64,000 nt of DNA from Callipepla californica brunnescens (lineage: Eukaryota > Chordata > Aves > Galliformes > Odontophoridae). The position numbers were made by a program, and so were the translations under genes. The stretch's first letter is position 1. Each line of letters begins with the position of its first letter. The notes beneath the pieces were generated by a model that worked only from the letters and a program-made list of their open reading frames with translations, did no database searches and was not told the origin of the DNA. Of this stretch, positions 35,301-48,388 are shown piece after piece. The DNA lies in contig JALIRH010000004.1 in the NCBI GenBank assembly GCA_023055505.1, positions 14,255,368 through 14,319,367 on the forward strand. Direction: 5' to 3'.

Positions 35301-37262
35301 ACCACTGAAAACTTTCATATTACTCTTAAAGAGTAAAAAACAAACAAACAGGAAAAAAAAAACCAAAACACAAAGTGGGAAGCAGATGAAATCCATATTG
35401 CATTTATACTTCCAGAACAAGATGAAGTACCTGTGGCCTTGCTGAGAACGTGAATCTTCAGGCTCTGTTCATCTGCATTTTTCTCTCCTATGGCAAAGTG
35501 AAATTTAGAAATACCGTATCTGTACTTCAAAAAGCCTTCTAGGAATTGGGATGAGTTCACTGACATATTAACAAGGGTAAGGGAACATCTGTGTTTCCGT
35601 TATCTGCTTCACATTTATTCCTTTTGCCTACCTGACAAAGTTTAGTCACTTTTAACCTGATTCCACTTAAAAACTGTAGAGTCAAATCAAAATTTAAGAA
35701 ACCTAACAGTGAAAGTAAACATTAGCCACCATTCCCTAGTTCAGAAGCAAGTATGTTCTGTAAAACGACAACGCTTTCTTAACCCTGTACAAGTGACTTG
35801 TTGCTGGTAAGGCTATATCAGAGCATTAAAACATCCAGAAATAAGATACATATGTCAGCAGGACAAGAAAAAATATCATATTAAAAAGTTGAAGTTTGAA
35901 ATCTGCATTTAAGTTCAGTCTTGAAATGCACTGGAAACAGAGGGACATTAAAAAAGTAAGATTTTATTTCATAGCTGTTATAGAAATAGGGTTTTTTTCA
36001 TAAATATTGCATCTATTATGTCCCAAAAGTAACCATTTCTGAAAATGTATATTGTTAGCGCGCTAATTTTAAAACTGGTTTGCAATCTTTTGGTTTTGTC
36101 CTTCACAGGTAACTGCAATAGCTTGGGTTTTTTTTTATTTATTTATGTTGCCTCTTGTTCTCAGTTTTAGGGTGAAAAATGTGTTTTCTAAAGCAATCGC
36201 AAAATTGTCATCAAGTCATATGTTATAATTTGCATCACAGAGTAATCAGAGCTGTACTACCTTTGATATAACCAAACAGAAAGATAGGCACCAGCTGCTT
36301 CTAGGCTTTTAGTCTGAGGGATGAATTCGATGGCAGTGAAAGTAAATTCTCCGAATCTTGTCCTCATCCCAAGTGTGTGTACTGTATTCTCAGTTCCAAT
36401 CCTTTCAGTCTGCTATGTACCAGATTACTTGTAAATGCAGACATTGTCATAGTTATCTCTAGTGAACACCAAGTTTTAAGACTACATGTTCAAAGACACT
36501 ATTAAAGAAAGCCAAGCCTGAGGAATTTATTTGTTACTTCAACCTTCCTCCTGAGGAAATATTGGTTGATGGCTTCCTTTAGTGCTACATCAAACACGGA
36601 CCCAAAAATTATTTGGATATCAAATTGCCTCCTGGAACAGAATTTATTTATCTGGGAGATTAAAAGAATCAAAATCAAATAACTGATTTTCTGGCAGTGA
36701 GGAAGAGATATATTATTTCAGAACTGATTAATCTTCCAATGTCATATCATATGCAAGACAGCATATATCCTGCCAGGGACCTTTTGCAGAAACTCTTCAC
36801 TGGCTGCTTCCAAACTCAAGAAAAAGTTTAGAGAAGATTGCAGTTTTAAAATGTGTTCTGAGATTCTTGGGTAGACGTTGACATGAAATGTCTTAGTACA
36901 TGGGAAATTACTTAAAAGTAGAAAATTCATTGCTAACATTAAATTATCATCTCTTGTTGACATTCTTACAGAGAGAAGTGGAATTAAAAAATACTAGTTA
37001 ACTTAAGATTGTCAAGATTCTATGAGGGAAATATAAAGAGATACATTTAGCAGTTCCACTCATCTTTTTTTATCATTTTCTCTATTATAAAGTTTACTGT
37101 ATCTGTTGTAAAAGGACACAGAGCAAATTTATTTGAGCGTCCGCACTGAGTGAAAAGACCCAAGAAAGAAGATGATTTATTTCATTTGTGAAAACCCCTT
37201 TTCACTCTTAGATGAAAACAGTGAAAAGAGGGGAAAAGGTGTCAGTTTTGCCTTTTAGTACC

Positions 37263-37279
37263 AAAAAAAAAAAAAAAAA
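37263..37279 (+). repeat. A17 homopolymer
   Basis: Seventeen A on the plus strand. Confidence 0.95.
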
Positions 37280-38197
37280 GTCATTGCTTTTGGCAGTGAC
37301 CTCAGCTTCCAAGGGAAGGTGTTAGCCTTGCATCATTTCACAGCACAGGCTGATCAGAAATGGCATTAACCTAACTTTAGTAGAAGCTCATTTTAGTTCT
37401 CTCAGCCAGAAGAGAGTCAAAGTGACATGACACATATGAATGGTACAAAAATTGAGAGATTACATTAAAGAAAAGAAAGTATTTGATGTTTATGAAAGCT
37501 CAGGTCAGAATGTATATGGATTGAATATTAATGTAACAGCAAATTGTATGCCAGCTCCAGTTCTTGTTGAAACTGATGCAGCTTGAGACCTTAATATTGT
37601 AGTACAGAAGCACTGCCATGGATCCATCAGTGATTAATAATCACAGCTTGCTTTAACACAACATATCAGTAAGCAACAGCAGACGTAATTGCTTCAACAG
37701 TGCATTTCAAGATTTTCTGTCTAGGCAAAATAAACACTTTGTTCAAGCAGAGTTTGTAATATTTGAGTAATATTTTTTTCTTCATGAAAGCTATATTGTT
37801 AAGAAGTATTTTAGTTTTATATTTAAAGCACATTGAATTCTATATTCTTTCTGATCTTTTGAGCTCTAGAGTTGTATGTATAAATAAATATCCTGAACAA
37901 ACTCTTCAATATTTATTTAGTTACAGGCTTGTAACCAATGCTACAAGAATATACTTGACAATTTTATAATATTGTATTATGGTATACACACCTGTTTTAT
38001 ATTAAAAATACAGTTGAATGTGAAACACTAAATGAAATACTACAGTACAACACCATGATGAAATAATTTTCCAGAACTTTGATGAATAATAGTGATAATT
38101 TGATGAAAATAAATACAGTCACCTCTTTTATCATTCTGATTTGGAGTAAAATAATCATTCAGTTTGATGAATAGTGATGCAATGTTCAACATCACTA

Positions 38198-38231
38198 CAA
38201 AAAACAAAAAACAAACAAACAAACAAAAAAA
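38198..38231 (+). repeat. (AAAC)n microsatellite
   Basis: A-runs interrupted by C, with three to four regular AAAC units on the plus strand. Confidence 0.9.
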
Positions 38232-40126
38232 TACACTTACAGGCCTATCCTACAGGAATTTGTAGTGATGTATCTTAATTGACATGCACTATCACTGCAA
38301 CCATTTGGATGATATCTATCCCTTTATTATCATTACATATTCTATTTCAGTATATCATGGATTAGGTGAAGGAGAATTATTGAAGAATTTTTCATCTACT
38401 TCAAGTCTTAATATTTTGAAAGCGAAATGCCTTAACCACAAGATTACTATGTTTACACTGTTTCTTACTATACAAAGGAAGACATATGATTGAAATGTTC
38501 AATGATGGTAGAAACAAACAGCTGCACTAGGTCAATATGTTCTGTCAGGTAAGAGACCATCTCAACAACATTTTTGAGTAATAAGTACAAAGTAGATAGT
38601 TTTGGAGAAAGTGTACTTCTAAGAGTTGTTGCAACATAATAGGCCGCAAAGGTAAGATGCATGTTTAAATACCCCTATACAGTAGAAACAGAAAATGATA
38701 ATTTTATTAGTTTTGTTATAGATTGTGTAGAACACAAAGGGCACAGCCAGCTGATTTTAAGATGTTTAGTGATCTCAGCAAGTGCCAAATGCATTTTGCA
38801 TATCTGAAATAGCAGAGCTATATTATTTCCAGGCTGTTATCACAAATAAAGGGCTAACTGAAAAATACTGTTTTTGAGACTGACTGTAGAAGCCCAACAG
38901 CTATAAGAAACCACATAATATTTTAGTTTGGGCTTATGTCAGATTCTGAGCTAAAACCAAAGTGAGATCTAGTGGCTACTTCATCACATAACACAAATTA
39001 GCATGAAGGCTGGCATGAAAGTAATGGACACTCACAGCATTTCATGTTTCACCTTGTGTAAAGTCATCTCTTGGAAAGCCAGGAAAGAACTCTTGTTTGT
39101 ACAACTTTGAAAATAGGGCTACACTTTGTTTGGAGGGATGTCTGTGGCTTTGTTAGGGACCAATTTCTGTAATTTTTATTTCCTGTCACTGAGTTCAAAA
39201 AGGCTTGTCCTGGCATGGAAAGCTGGTAGAGCAGAAGCAAAGTAAGTGCATTGTTTGGCACTTCGACTATTGCTTGCTTCTGCCTGTGAACATTATTGTA
39301 GTAAGCGTGCAATTATGACTATACATACCTATGAGAAGGTATTGAGACAATTAGATATAATGCAATAGTGTTTATAGAGGTGAGTATCACAAGATTTTTT
39401 TCTTTTCCACAATACCAGCCTTCTTATAAATGTTCACAAACAAAACCTACCACTGTCCTACAAAAAAACCAGGGTTACAATCTTTCCCAGCTCTAATGTA
39501 GCTTGATGAACCTCACAAATTATTTCAATTATCATGTCCTATATACTGATAGAAAATGAAAAGCAATCCAGTGTTATCAATAACCAGCAAAAAGCTTATG
39601 TGCACTGGGTGCCAGAGGTGAGAAACAGTGGGCAAAATCTTGTGTATTTTTTTCTTAATCTACATGATTTCATGAAAAACAATTACTTCCTATTGTAGTC
39701 ACTTAGTACAGATGTTTGAACATCAACACTCATAAAGCAGATTCTCCGTATACTTTAAAAGGTAAAATCCTTATTCAAACAAATGTTATTCTTATGATAA
39801 TGGGATCTCCTTGACTTGGGTGAGGACAAGAAACCTAACTGGAGTCACCTGCATCATACTGCAGAGCATTAATCCTAATAAGCACAACATGAATTACTTC
39901 ATTCTCAGTCAGGATGCTCTTGAAAATCATTTCTTTAGTGGTATTTGTAAATATATCATAAAACTTAATAGTCCTGGTTCTGATGAGAGCTTGTCACTTG
40001 TCACTTGCTGTTTCCCTCAGATAATAAAGTAGATTAAAGCTTATAGATATATGGTTGCATCTCACGTAACTTAAAAAGCACATAGCAGTGCATATTCCCT
40101 CACCCTTCCCTCTGATATCTCTGTAG

Positions 40127-40167
40127 GTAAACTGCGACTGCTCCCACCTGCCTCAGTGTTACAAGCT
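40127..40167 (+). other. Candidate recursive-splicing (RS) exon, 41 nt
   Basis: A pyrimidine-rich acceptor (40098-40126: CCCTCACCCTTCCC...CTCTGTAG) is followed at once by GTAAAC, so a donor-like sequence abuts the acceptor. Forty-one bases on comes a second donor, GTAAGTGG (40168). This is the layout described for vertebrate recursive-splicing sites in very long introns, where a regenerated 5' site competes with that of a short cryptic exon. If the segment is included as an exon, phase 0 reads VNCDCSHLPQCYK and phase 1 reads KLRLLPPASVLQA; the third has TAA. It could equally be an ordinary or chance exon. No gene is recognised. Confidence 0.28.
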
Positions 40168-43008
40168 GTAAGTGGAAACAATTTTGTTTTTTTCTCCAGT
40201 TCACTAATTCAAATGACAATCAAGTTCACAGATGGTCATAAATCTCAGCAGTCCAAGAAAAAGGACAGATGTACTACTAATAGACAGTATAACTCTGCTT
40301 CCACAGTCTAACTTAGCATTCAGGGGACCTCAGAAATAGACAGTGAGCACCACAGCCACAAGATCAGGTCACAAGAAGATTGTTCACCCAAGAGTACACA
40401 TCACAAGCATCCTGCCCTACAGAAGCTCTTCAGTCTAGATAAACTGTAGCAGTACAACCTTTATCAAGATTTTGTCTTGCTTCGGATTGACTTTGAACCA
40501 TATATATACTTTAGCATCCAGTGTAGATCAGGCAACAAATAAAATGTGCTGCCATCATTCGTTCCTACCTGCAAATTTTAAACACTGATAACTCTGTCTG
40601 GAGGTTTGCTTTGGTTTCCACTGATTGATGGTTCTGCTGAAACAGGTTCCCTCTCATAGCTTCACTACTCTGACTTCTTTGGAAGATAAGAAGCCTTCCA
40701 AAACTCAGGAGCTATGCATTATTCTTTGCAAACTTGAAGTATATGACTGAATCATGTTTATAGAGTCATCATGCATACATGGAATAAAAGCACAGAGACT
40801 AAGCTGAGAGGCAGAAGGTTTTAACTACCACAGAGGGACAGCAAAACATCAAAAGCATGAGCCAAACTTGATTCCACTTGCAGAGAAAAGTGCACTAAAA
40901 TAATTGAAGGGGGAAATAAATATTTTAAGAAGTGATAAGGAATCAGAACTGTTATTCAGCTGAACATTATTCATTGTTTCTCATGAGTTGTGGAACACTA
41001 ATTTATCATCATAGCCTGGGTGTATGACACAACTTAAAAATTTAAAGGAAATGTACTTAGAGCAATGCCATTTTATTACTGTTATAAATAGAACATAATT
41101 TGGAAGTTTCTGCATTTATAAATATTTCATGGCGTTTGATGGTATGTTAGAATGAAAACAGAAAAAGCCTTAGGGTCACAGCCAACCCCAAAGGCATATC
41201 TTTGCATTAGCAAAGGATATTTATCTCAAGGGAATACTCCTTTCAGACAACCAGATTGAGAAAGCTGCTATAAGCTTAGCTTTCTAAAAGATGCTGCTGA
41301 CAGAGGCAGTAGCTGAATTTCTGTCTCCTGATTGTTTCCAATTCAGTTCACAAACTGTTTGTTAACCAGCTTCAGTTCATGTCACTCTTTCTGGGGTACA
41401 AAGTCCACCTTTTTCCCTTCTTGGTAGCTAATAGGGCATAGACAGTCTGCATTCTGGATGCCATACTTTCCATAACCTTTATAAAAACCAAAGCCCATTA
41501 AATTCCATATTTGGCTGCCCCTTGTGTAAGTATAGCCTGTATTTAGCTCAAGGGCACTGAGAGAGAAGTCTTAAGGGTGAATTATTTTGAACAGAATTTT
41601 TGTATTGAAAGAACTGCAATAGTTTTTTGAAGCTCCACATTCTAACTGTCTTAGTCACAAATTACTCATTTAGGATGGATGCTTTTGTGCTTTTAATATC
41701 CCCTATGTTAGAAGTTTATTGTTTTCATTTTTTATCTAAGTAACTCGTAAAATATTTTAAACATATTCAGCACCAGAAGTAGGCTTTTTTCCTTTTACTT
41801 CCTCTGTTCGTAAGGAAAGCAATGAAAACTCATTCTTTCATTTCGCAAAACGTTGCTCTTCATTTCTAGCTTCCTAGATTTTTATTTTTTTTTTAAATAA
41901 ACATTGGTCATCCCTAGTATATTAAAAGTCTTACCTATGCTAAATCGCTAGGAAATTGATTTTTAAAGAAATTTTAATGGAATGTACATTACTGCAACAT
42001 CTATCATCCCATGATCCCTATTAAGGACAGAAGCCAAGTCAAATTTTGCAGTTTATTTATTTTATTTTATTTTTAGCAGAGTACCAGGAAATAATATTCT
42101 TGTACACAATAGCATTTCAGAAGGAATGAATAAAGTCTAACCATTTCAGAGCCTGCTCAGTTGTACTGGATGGAGCAGCAGAGGCTACTTTACAGATAAT
42201 GGTAGCTTCAGCAGATGAGCAGAACCTTCAACTGGGTTTACACACCAGTAATTGTCTGTCGTTCCACAATATTTAGATCTGGAACAAGAACTGGTACCAG
42301 ATAGTATACTAATGACAACCAAAAGCCATGCACTGCAGCCCTCTTACTTCCATACCACACTGCACTATACCACCATATATAATATTTTTTGAGTAAAAAT
42401 TAATAAGTCCAATACCAGGAATTAGACCTTCTGCCTTTGCTAATTATTTAAAATGTTTAAACAACTGAAAGGGAGCTTCTGATATGCAGCATTTTATTCA
42501 CAAAAAAGCTCTTTTAGCAAGAAAAATCTCTTGAACCCACTCCTGCAGAATAAATTCAATAAGAAACTACACAATAGATTCTCTACTAAGTATTTTTTTA
42601 AATGTTATAGGGAAAATAAAACTCGTTAAAGTCTAGAAATAGTTAAACATGATTAAAACTGGTTTAAAAAAAAATTCTATGGTCCCACCAAGTTTTACTG
42701 ACCCAATATGATAGCTAATGAAGACTTCTAAAGATTACAACTAAAAGAGACAGGCAAACAAAATGTTTGTTAGGTATACCAGGAAGAGAGTGAAGAGTTT
42801 GGGCTGGGATATTCTCTTCAATCCAGTGCACCAACAGGATACAACAAATATTTTTTAGTATACTTATTTAATCTGGCTGGTCAACAATTACAGTGAAAGA
42901 GACAAAGTAACCCAGCACTATGATTCTCAAGGTGTTCTTCAGGTATGCTTTATTTTGCCCTCTTCAAAGGCACTTGATTTCCCACTTTTTTTCTGATATG
43001 TGAAATAA

Positions 43009-43032
43009 TAAAAAATAAATAAATAAATAAAT
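43009..43032 (+). repeat. (AAAT)n microsatellite
   Basis: About five AAAT units on the plus strand. Confidence 0.92.
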
Positions 43033-44027
43033 TCAGAGGTATGTTTCACTTACTCTTTGGTGTAAGACAAAGTACTTAGTCTATTTACACATTGGCTTTT
43101 ACTGTCTCATGCACAAACAAGTCCATGAGGATTTACTGAGCTAAATGAGTACACGAAGAGTTGAAAGTTGTAGATTTGAAATGACCTTTCATGGTATATA
43201 TTGCATGTGAATCTACAGTTAAGGAAAGAAATGGAAAATAATACAAAGATTTGGTTCTCTCTTAAAACTTTATGATAACTTCTTCTAGATGAGATTAAAG
43301 GCTATGACTTAAAGGAATGCAGCATTCTCTGAACCAGTGATCACCACTAACGAGAAAGGGCAGATGAATGCTGATGGGACTGCTGAATTTCTCATCTAAC
43401 CTGCTGATACTGCAAGCTCTTCTCCTTTAATGCTCAAGTCCAGACTACCCAATATTTCAGGTGAAGTTGCCTGAAAGCAACTTTGTAACTGCTCAGTAAC
43501 TACAGCAGTAGTTACACGAGGCTGGTTCCATTTGCGAGAAGGATTTTGCTGAGTAAAATCTCTCCAAGAGTAGGGTTTCAGATGTGCACCAGGCTGGGTG
43601 GGGTTCAGGGCACAATGTCTGAATTATTTCTGAGTTCCTCCATACAGTATACCTTTAGCCATTTAGCCCAGCTCATGATGCTGTCACCATTGCTTGATTA
43701 ATAGCTGGGGAATGACCCTCAGAGCTGCCTTAGCAGCTGAAAGGATTTCAGACCACTGAGTTCAGTTGGCACATTTCTGCCATGCAAAAAAATCAAAGCA
43801 GAAGCTTGCATACTATCCTTCATTTGAAAACAGCTGAGCAAAAGTATATACAGAGAAAATGTTCTTTTTCCTTCATTACAGGAAAACCCCCACCTGCAAT
43901 TACGTACCTATTTGAAAATGAAGTTCTTGTTTTGAACTTGCTTAAATGATCCACTTAACACTACATTGGCAGATGCAGCTCTTTGTCTCCACCTGCTTAT
44001 TAACTCTCTTACTTAAAGCAGTTGCTT

Positions 44028-44060
44028 AAATAAAAAATAATAAAAAATAATAAAAAAAAA
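44028..44060 (+). repeat. A-rich (AAT)n-like repeat
   Basis: Three near-copies of a TAAAAAATAA unit followed by A9. Confidence 0.9.
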
Positions 44061-44212
44061 CTATAAAACTCCCATCAGAGATTTTTCTCTGTGATATTTA
44101 CAATGAAACATTTGGAGGATATATTTCAAAGCCTTAATTGCACTGTTAACAACATATTACAGATAATTATATTTGTCTGCAACAGTATTTTTAGCAGCCT
44201 TTTATGTTCATT

Positions 44213-44233
44213 TTTGTTGTTGTTGTTGTTGTT
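44213..44233 (+). repeat. (TTG)n microsatellite
   Basis: Six TTG units on the plus strand, followed closely by an (ACTTT)n run. Confidence 0.92.
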
Positions 44234-44240
44234 TTTAAAA

Positions 44241-44268
44241 CTTTTACTTTACTTTACTTTTATTTTAC
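44241..44268 (+). repeat. (ACTTT)n short tandem repeat
   Basis: About four units near CTTTTACTTTACTTTACTTT. Confidence 0.88.
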
Positions 44269-44953
44269 ACCATGAAATAAAATTCAGGGAGAGAGCCCCA
44301 GCCTTTTGATCTATTATTAATTCCCCTGTATTTAATTCAAGATAATGCATTCCCCAAAACTATTTTTGTACTTTGCTTCATTTTTTTCAGTAGATCCAAG
44401 ACAACTATTTGAGTCTACCCATACTTCTACCTGAGACCGCTTAAGAAACATAGCAAGGAGTACTGATTTTTAACTAATGAGAAATAAGCAGTTTAAAGAT
44501 TTTGACCACAGCAGCTGAACAGGTGATTCCACTCAAACTGGTCAAATAAATATTGTACAAGGGTGAGGAGGAAGTGAAGAGACTACCAAATCTCTTACAT
44601 ATTTCATTTCTTATACCCTTTCCATTAAACATTTCTTATCAAAACATTAAAAAAAAATCAATGTAGCTTTCCAAGTTCTTAAAAATATGAACTACTTAAA
44701 CAACCTTGTTGCTAGCAACATAAAGAATGTCATTTTCCTCATGAAATAAAAAACTTGTATGTATATCATGCACTGACAAATGAGACACACAAGTAGCCTC
44801 TAGTAAGGTATTTAAATTACTTGTTCAGTAAGATAACTACTTTCCAAATTCTCTAAAATTATATATTTTAGATAGCTAGGCTAATGGTATTTTAAAAGTA
44901 TTTCTAATTAATTCTTTTTGTTATTACTTCTTTGCAAACAGTTCAGTTTAATG

Positions 44954-44969
44954 AAAAAAAAAAAAAAAA
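44954..44969 (+). repeat. A16 homopolymer
   Basis: Sixteen A on the plus strand. Confidence 0.94.
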
Positions 44970-46587
44970 CACCAAAATTGTCATTCAATGGTTTCAAAGC
45001 TGGTGTCAAACTTCTCTGCATATGAAGAATTAGAGAGGCTATCACAGCTTCAGAATGTCATAGTCTGACAGGAACACATTCTCATACCCAATTGATCCCC
45101 TAAACTCTACAGAAATAGGTCTAGGTGCATGCAAGGCCAGCCCAAAATAATTAGCATTTACAATATCATCAACAAACTTACTTTCTTGCACTGTTCCCCC
45201 CTCCCATGATGTGTAAGAACTGACATCCCCTTAGCAATCTAAAGTCACTTCTACTAGCACTATTAATCATACAAAATGATTTTGTAGGTTTGTTTACATC
45301 TAGAAGAGACCATCTTACATATTTACCACAATTGGCTTACAGTAAACAGTGCCTTCATTAACTTACAAATGTCTTTATTTGCTTGAATAAACATCAAGGA
45401 GTCAGCATGGTCCAGAGGACAGTGTAAAGGACTGAATGATGAGAAACTTATTTACTGGATGTCACCGATTCACTTTCAGAGAATTTAAACATCTGTGCAT
45501 ATAAACAAAGTTCTATGAGGAATAACGATATGAACATAATAATATGCAATCTAACCTGCGTTATTTTCTGATTATGTGAGATACATAACAAGAACAGGAA
45601 TTTTTGATATCCCATTTCATTTTATTGTTTTTATATTTTTACATGGGAATGTAGAAATATTTATATTTGTTAAATTTGTGCTTCGTATTCTGAAATCATT
45701 CCAACTTCTCCATTTTTGGACTATATGACAAGTTTGATTATGCCAATTATGACAGTTTGTAAGGAGGAGCCACTTCCAGTTGAGAAAGAACTGAGAAACT
45801 AGAAGAAAAGGAACTATCATAGAGCAAGAGTTCATAGATTAAAGATTCAACTTCCTTTATCCACTTATTAACAAAGTCAAGCTTCAGTTGTATATCATTT
45901 TGGTACATACAATGTGTCATTTGTGCAGTCAGATTGTGAAAACCATATTTTTATTTTCAATACTTATGAGGTTTTGCTGCATCACACATTCTGTATATTT
46001 TCTTCTGTTTAGCCTGTAATTTTTTCTCTGGCATATTATTTAGTTTCTTACTCTCATCTGCATCTATCCTTGTCTCATTCCAGCAAAAAAATACAAAATA
46101 ACATTGGAATTAGAGAATGAATTCGCAATGATTTTGCCCAAATGATGTAACCCCTCAAACATTTGACATGTGAACAGAGAGTACCAACAGCAAGTGCCTG
46201 TCTCAGCATAGGATATGTTTCAATACAAAGTTCCTATAATAGTGAAAGACAGGAAGAGTTGAATTTTCTGAAAACCGGCTGCTCCAATTAGGGCAAACAA
46301 AACAGCAAGATATTCTTTGAAGGAAAATATTTCTGAACTGCTGCAATTTTTGCAGCACTTGTTCAGAATAAGTGAAAAATGACATTTATTTTCTGAAGCT
46401 GCAGAGGTCAACAAGCATGGTATCTTCCTAGTAAAATATTCTATATTTTTACAAGCAAACCATTCAGAACTATTGCTCTCTACTTGCAAAGCTTACAAAT
46501 ACTTAACTAAAGCAAACCCCCAGTGCTATTTGTAGTGTGGTATTCAGATATTCAGATTACTTCCAACTAGTTTCTATCAGGTAGTGG

Positions 46588-46620
46588 AAAAAAAAAGAAA
46601 AAAAAAAAAAGAGAAAGAGA
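46588..46620 (+). repeat. A-rich purine run
   Basis: A9, G, A13 and then GAGAAAGAGA on the plus strand. Confidence 0.92.
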
Positions 46621-47709
46621 TTATGACTACTTGTTGCTGTTTGAGTAACTGTTCCACTCGTGCAAAAGCAAAATTGCTTCACAGATTCTTGGCAACACCA
46701 AAAGTATTCACAAGTAGGCTAATAGTCATATACAGAAATAAGAGTTGAACTCATCCAGCTGATGAAGGGGCTATGCAGCACTTCTCAAGAAAAAAAAAAC
46801 AACAAAACAACCCAAGATCTAAGAGATGCTCTCCCTTCTCTGGGTCCAAAGATTTGTCTGTGCTCCCTAGGCCAGCCTAATCCCCCCACCACGTTCTAAA
46901 TTACCAGGCCAAGCTATAACCTAACAGTTCCCCTATGGTACTATCTTCCAGAGGCAAAAGAAATGGACTACAATACTACTAGTGTTTGAGAGACAACGAT
47001 GCAGTTCTATTGGGGTTATGCAAAAACTGGGAACAGCAACAAGAACAGAAATCTTCTCTGCTCGCTATAGGGTCAGTACAGTGAGCTATTGTATAGTAAT
47101 CAATAGAAAAACAGCTCACAACCCATCACCGTCCAGCTGTGGATTTCACATCCAGAATACATTCAAGCAAATAATTTGGAAACACCAAAACCACTGTATT
47201 TTAAGACATTATTCATTTTATAAACTCAAACAGAGATTAGATCAGTCTAAACAGATATTTTTTTTAAATAAAACTCGAAAGGGATGGTCAGCTTAGCAGT
47301 AGATATTGAGAGACCTTGTATTTCAGACAAAATTAATTAATTAGTTAAAATAAATTGATCATTAATTTCAAACCAGATTCATTATTTCTTCAATGAAGTT
47401 CATAAATGCCACAGGCATTATAAAAGGCAAGTAATCACACATCAAATCAGATGTCTAAATTTAACAGCCGTTGACGTTACTGATCGCTTTTAATATACTA
47501 AACATCTTGTTTGAAGTCAGCTTTAAAGCATCCTGTCCCATATCAGGAAAAGTTCAGAAATATTCTTCTGCTTGTACGTGCATTTGTACGTATATAACAC
47601 AATAGAAAGTGCAACAAGACAGCAGAGCAGCAAGACCCCAGACTACATCAAGCAAGGATTCACTCAGATGCAACAACAGTAGACACAAAAATAAGAGAAA
47701 AAACCACTT

Positions 47710-48006
47710 ACCTTCAGAAGGCCTCAGATAAGCAAGATACCCTTGCCTTTGCTGACAGCCATTAGATGAGGTCTGGAAAGGGGTGGATCCTGGCTACACT
47801 CCTTCTGGCCACTCATGCAATGCAATGCACCTGAGCTCCTATGTTAGTCCTGATTTCCCACCAGGTGCTAAATCACAGTTTCAAGCCATGACTTAGCATT
47901 TCCACTATAATCTGCCTCAACAGTTTACAGTTTTACCTGAGAGGTGTGCAGGCCCTCATGCACACTTACTACAGCAGCAGTATTTCCTTTGTTTCTGGTT
48001 TTAATA
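47710..48006 (-). other. Cluster of minus-strand splice-like signals
   Basis: Three donor-like sites lie within 300 bases on the minus strand. A 37-nt segment (48006-47970) is bounded by acceptor TAATACTCAG and donor GTAAGTGTG, with two open phases. A CTCTCAG/GTAAAAC junction lies at 47937/47936. A strong donor, GAAG/GTAAGTGG, ends at 47710. The sequence before the last donor is open for about 26 codons (including SSNGCQQRQGYLAYL) back to a TAG near 47798, but its acceptor is poor. The segment is richer in GC than its surroundings. It may hold exons of a non-coding or alternatively spliced transcript, or be chance. Function is unknown. Confidence 0.2.
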
Positions 48007-48367
48007 CTGAGTATTAAAATACTAACTACACAACTTTACTTGTTTCCAATTTAACTTTCTGAAGTTCTGAAACTGATTTCTCAATGCGTTTCCTTATATA
48101 TACGCATACAAGAAACATTCACTATTCTTTTTTCATTCTAGGACACCTATATGGCCCTTCTGGATCAATACAGAGTATTCCTTACTTAAATCACTTTCCC
48201 TTTTTTGGAATCAAATTTTCTTTAGCATCCATTGTACTAGCATAAAATTGTACATAGTAACTGGACTATTAATGCTTCTTTAAAGATCTGAGGCTGGAGA
48301 CAATTTATGTATTACTAAGCATTCCTGGCAGGAGCCACTGCAGCTGCAGCCCAGTCCAAATTCAGTC

Positions 48368-48388
48368 TTTATTATTATTATTATTATT
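48368..48388 (+). repeat. (TTA)n microsatellite
   Basis: About six TTA units followed by T-rich sequence. Confidence 0.92.

Larger units (their letters stand above)
35301..40126. other. Non-coding stretch, no gene recognised
   Basis: AT-rich sequence with an A17 run (37263) and an (AAAC)n run (38198). The segment 35315-35645 is open on both strands and looks more protein-like than average on the minus strand, but has no recognised domain. An AG/GT juxtaposed splice-like site lies at 36107-36110 (+) and another at 39328/39329 (-). A 54-codon frame from an ATG (39534-39698, plus) has no known relative. Confidence 0.5.
40168..47709. other. Long non-coding stretch, no gene recognised
   Basis: AT-rich sequence without a recognised transposon. 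Microsatellites lie at 43009, 44028, 44213, 44241, 44954 and 46588. The part around 43330-43760 is less AT-rich and repeat-free, with a small imperfect hairpin (GTAACTGCT and AGCAGTAGTTAC, 43486-43516). It could be a conserved non-coding element, which cannot be judged from one sequence. Open frames of up to about 104 codons resemble no family. Confidence 0.5.

Noticed and set aside
41930..41965. 13-nt minus-strand segment between TTTCCTAG and GTAAGAC
   Set aside because: The donor is good, but the exon would be extremely short and its tract is interrupted by A-runs. Likely chance.
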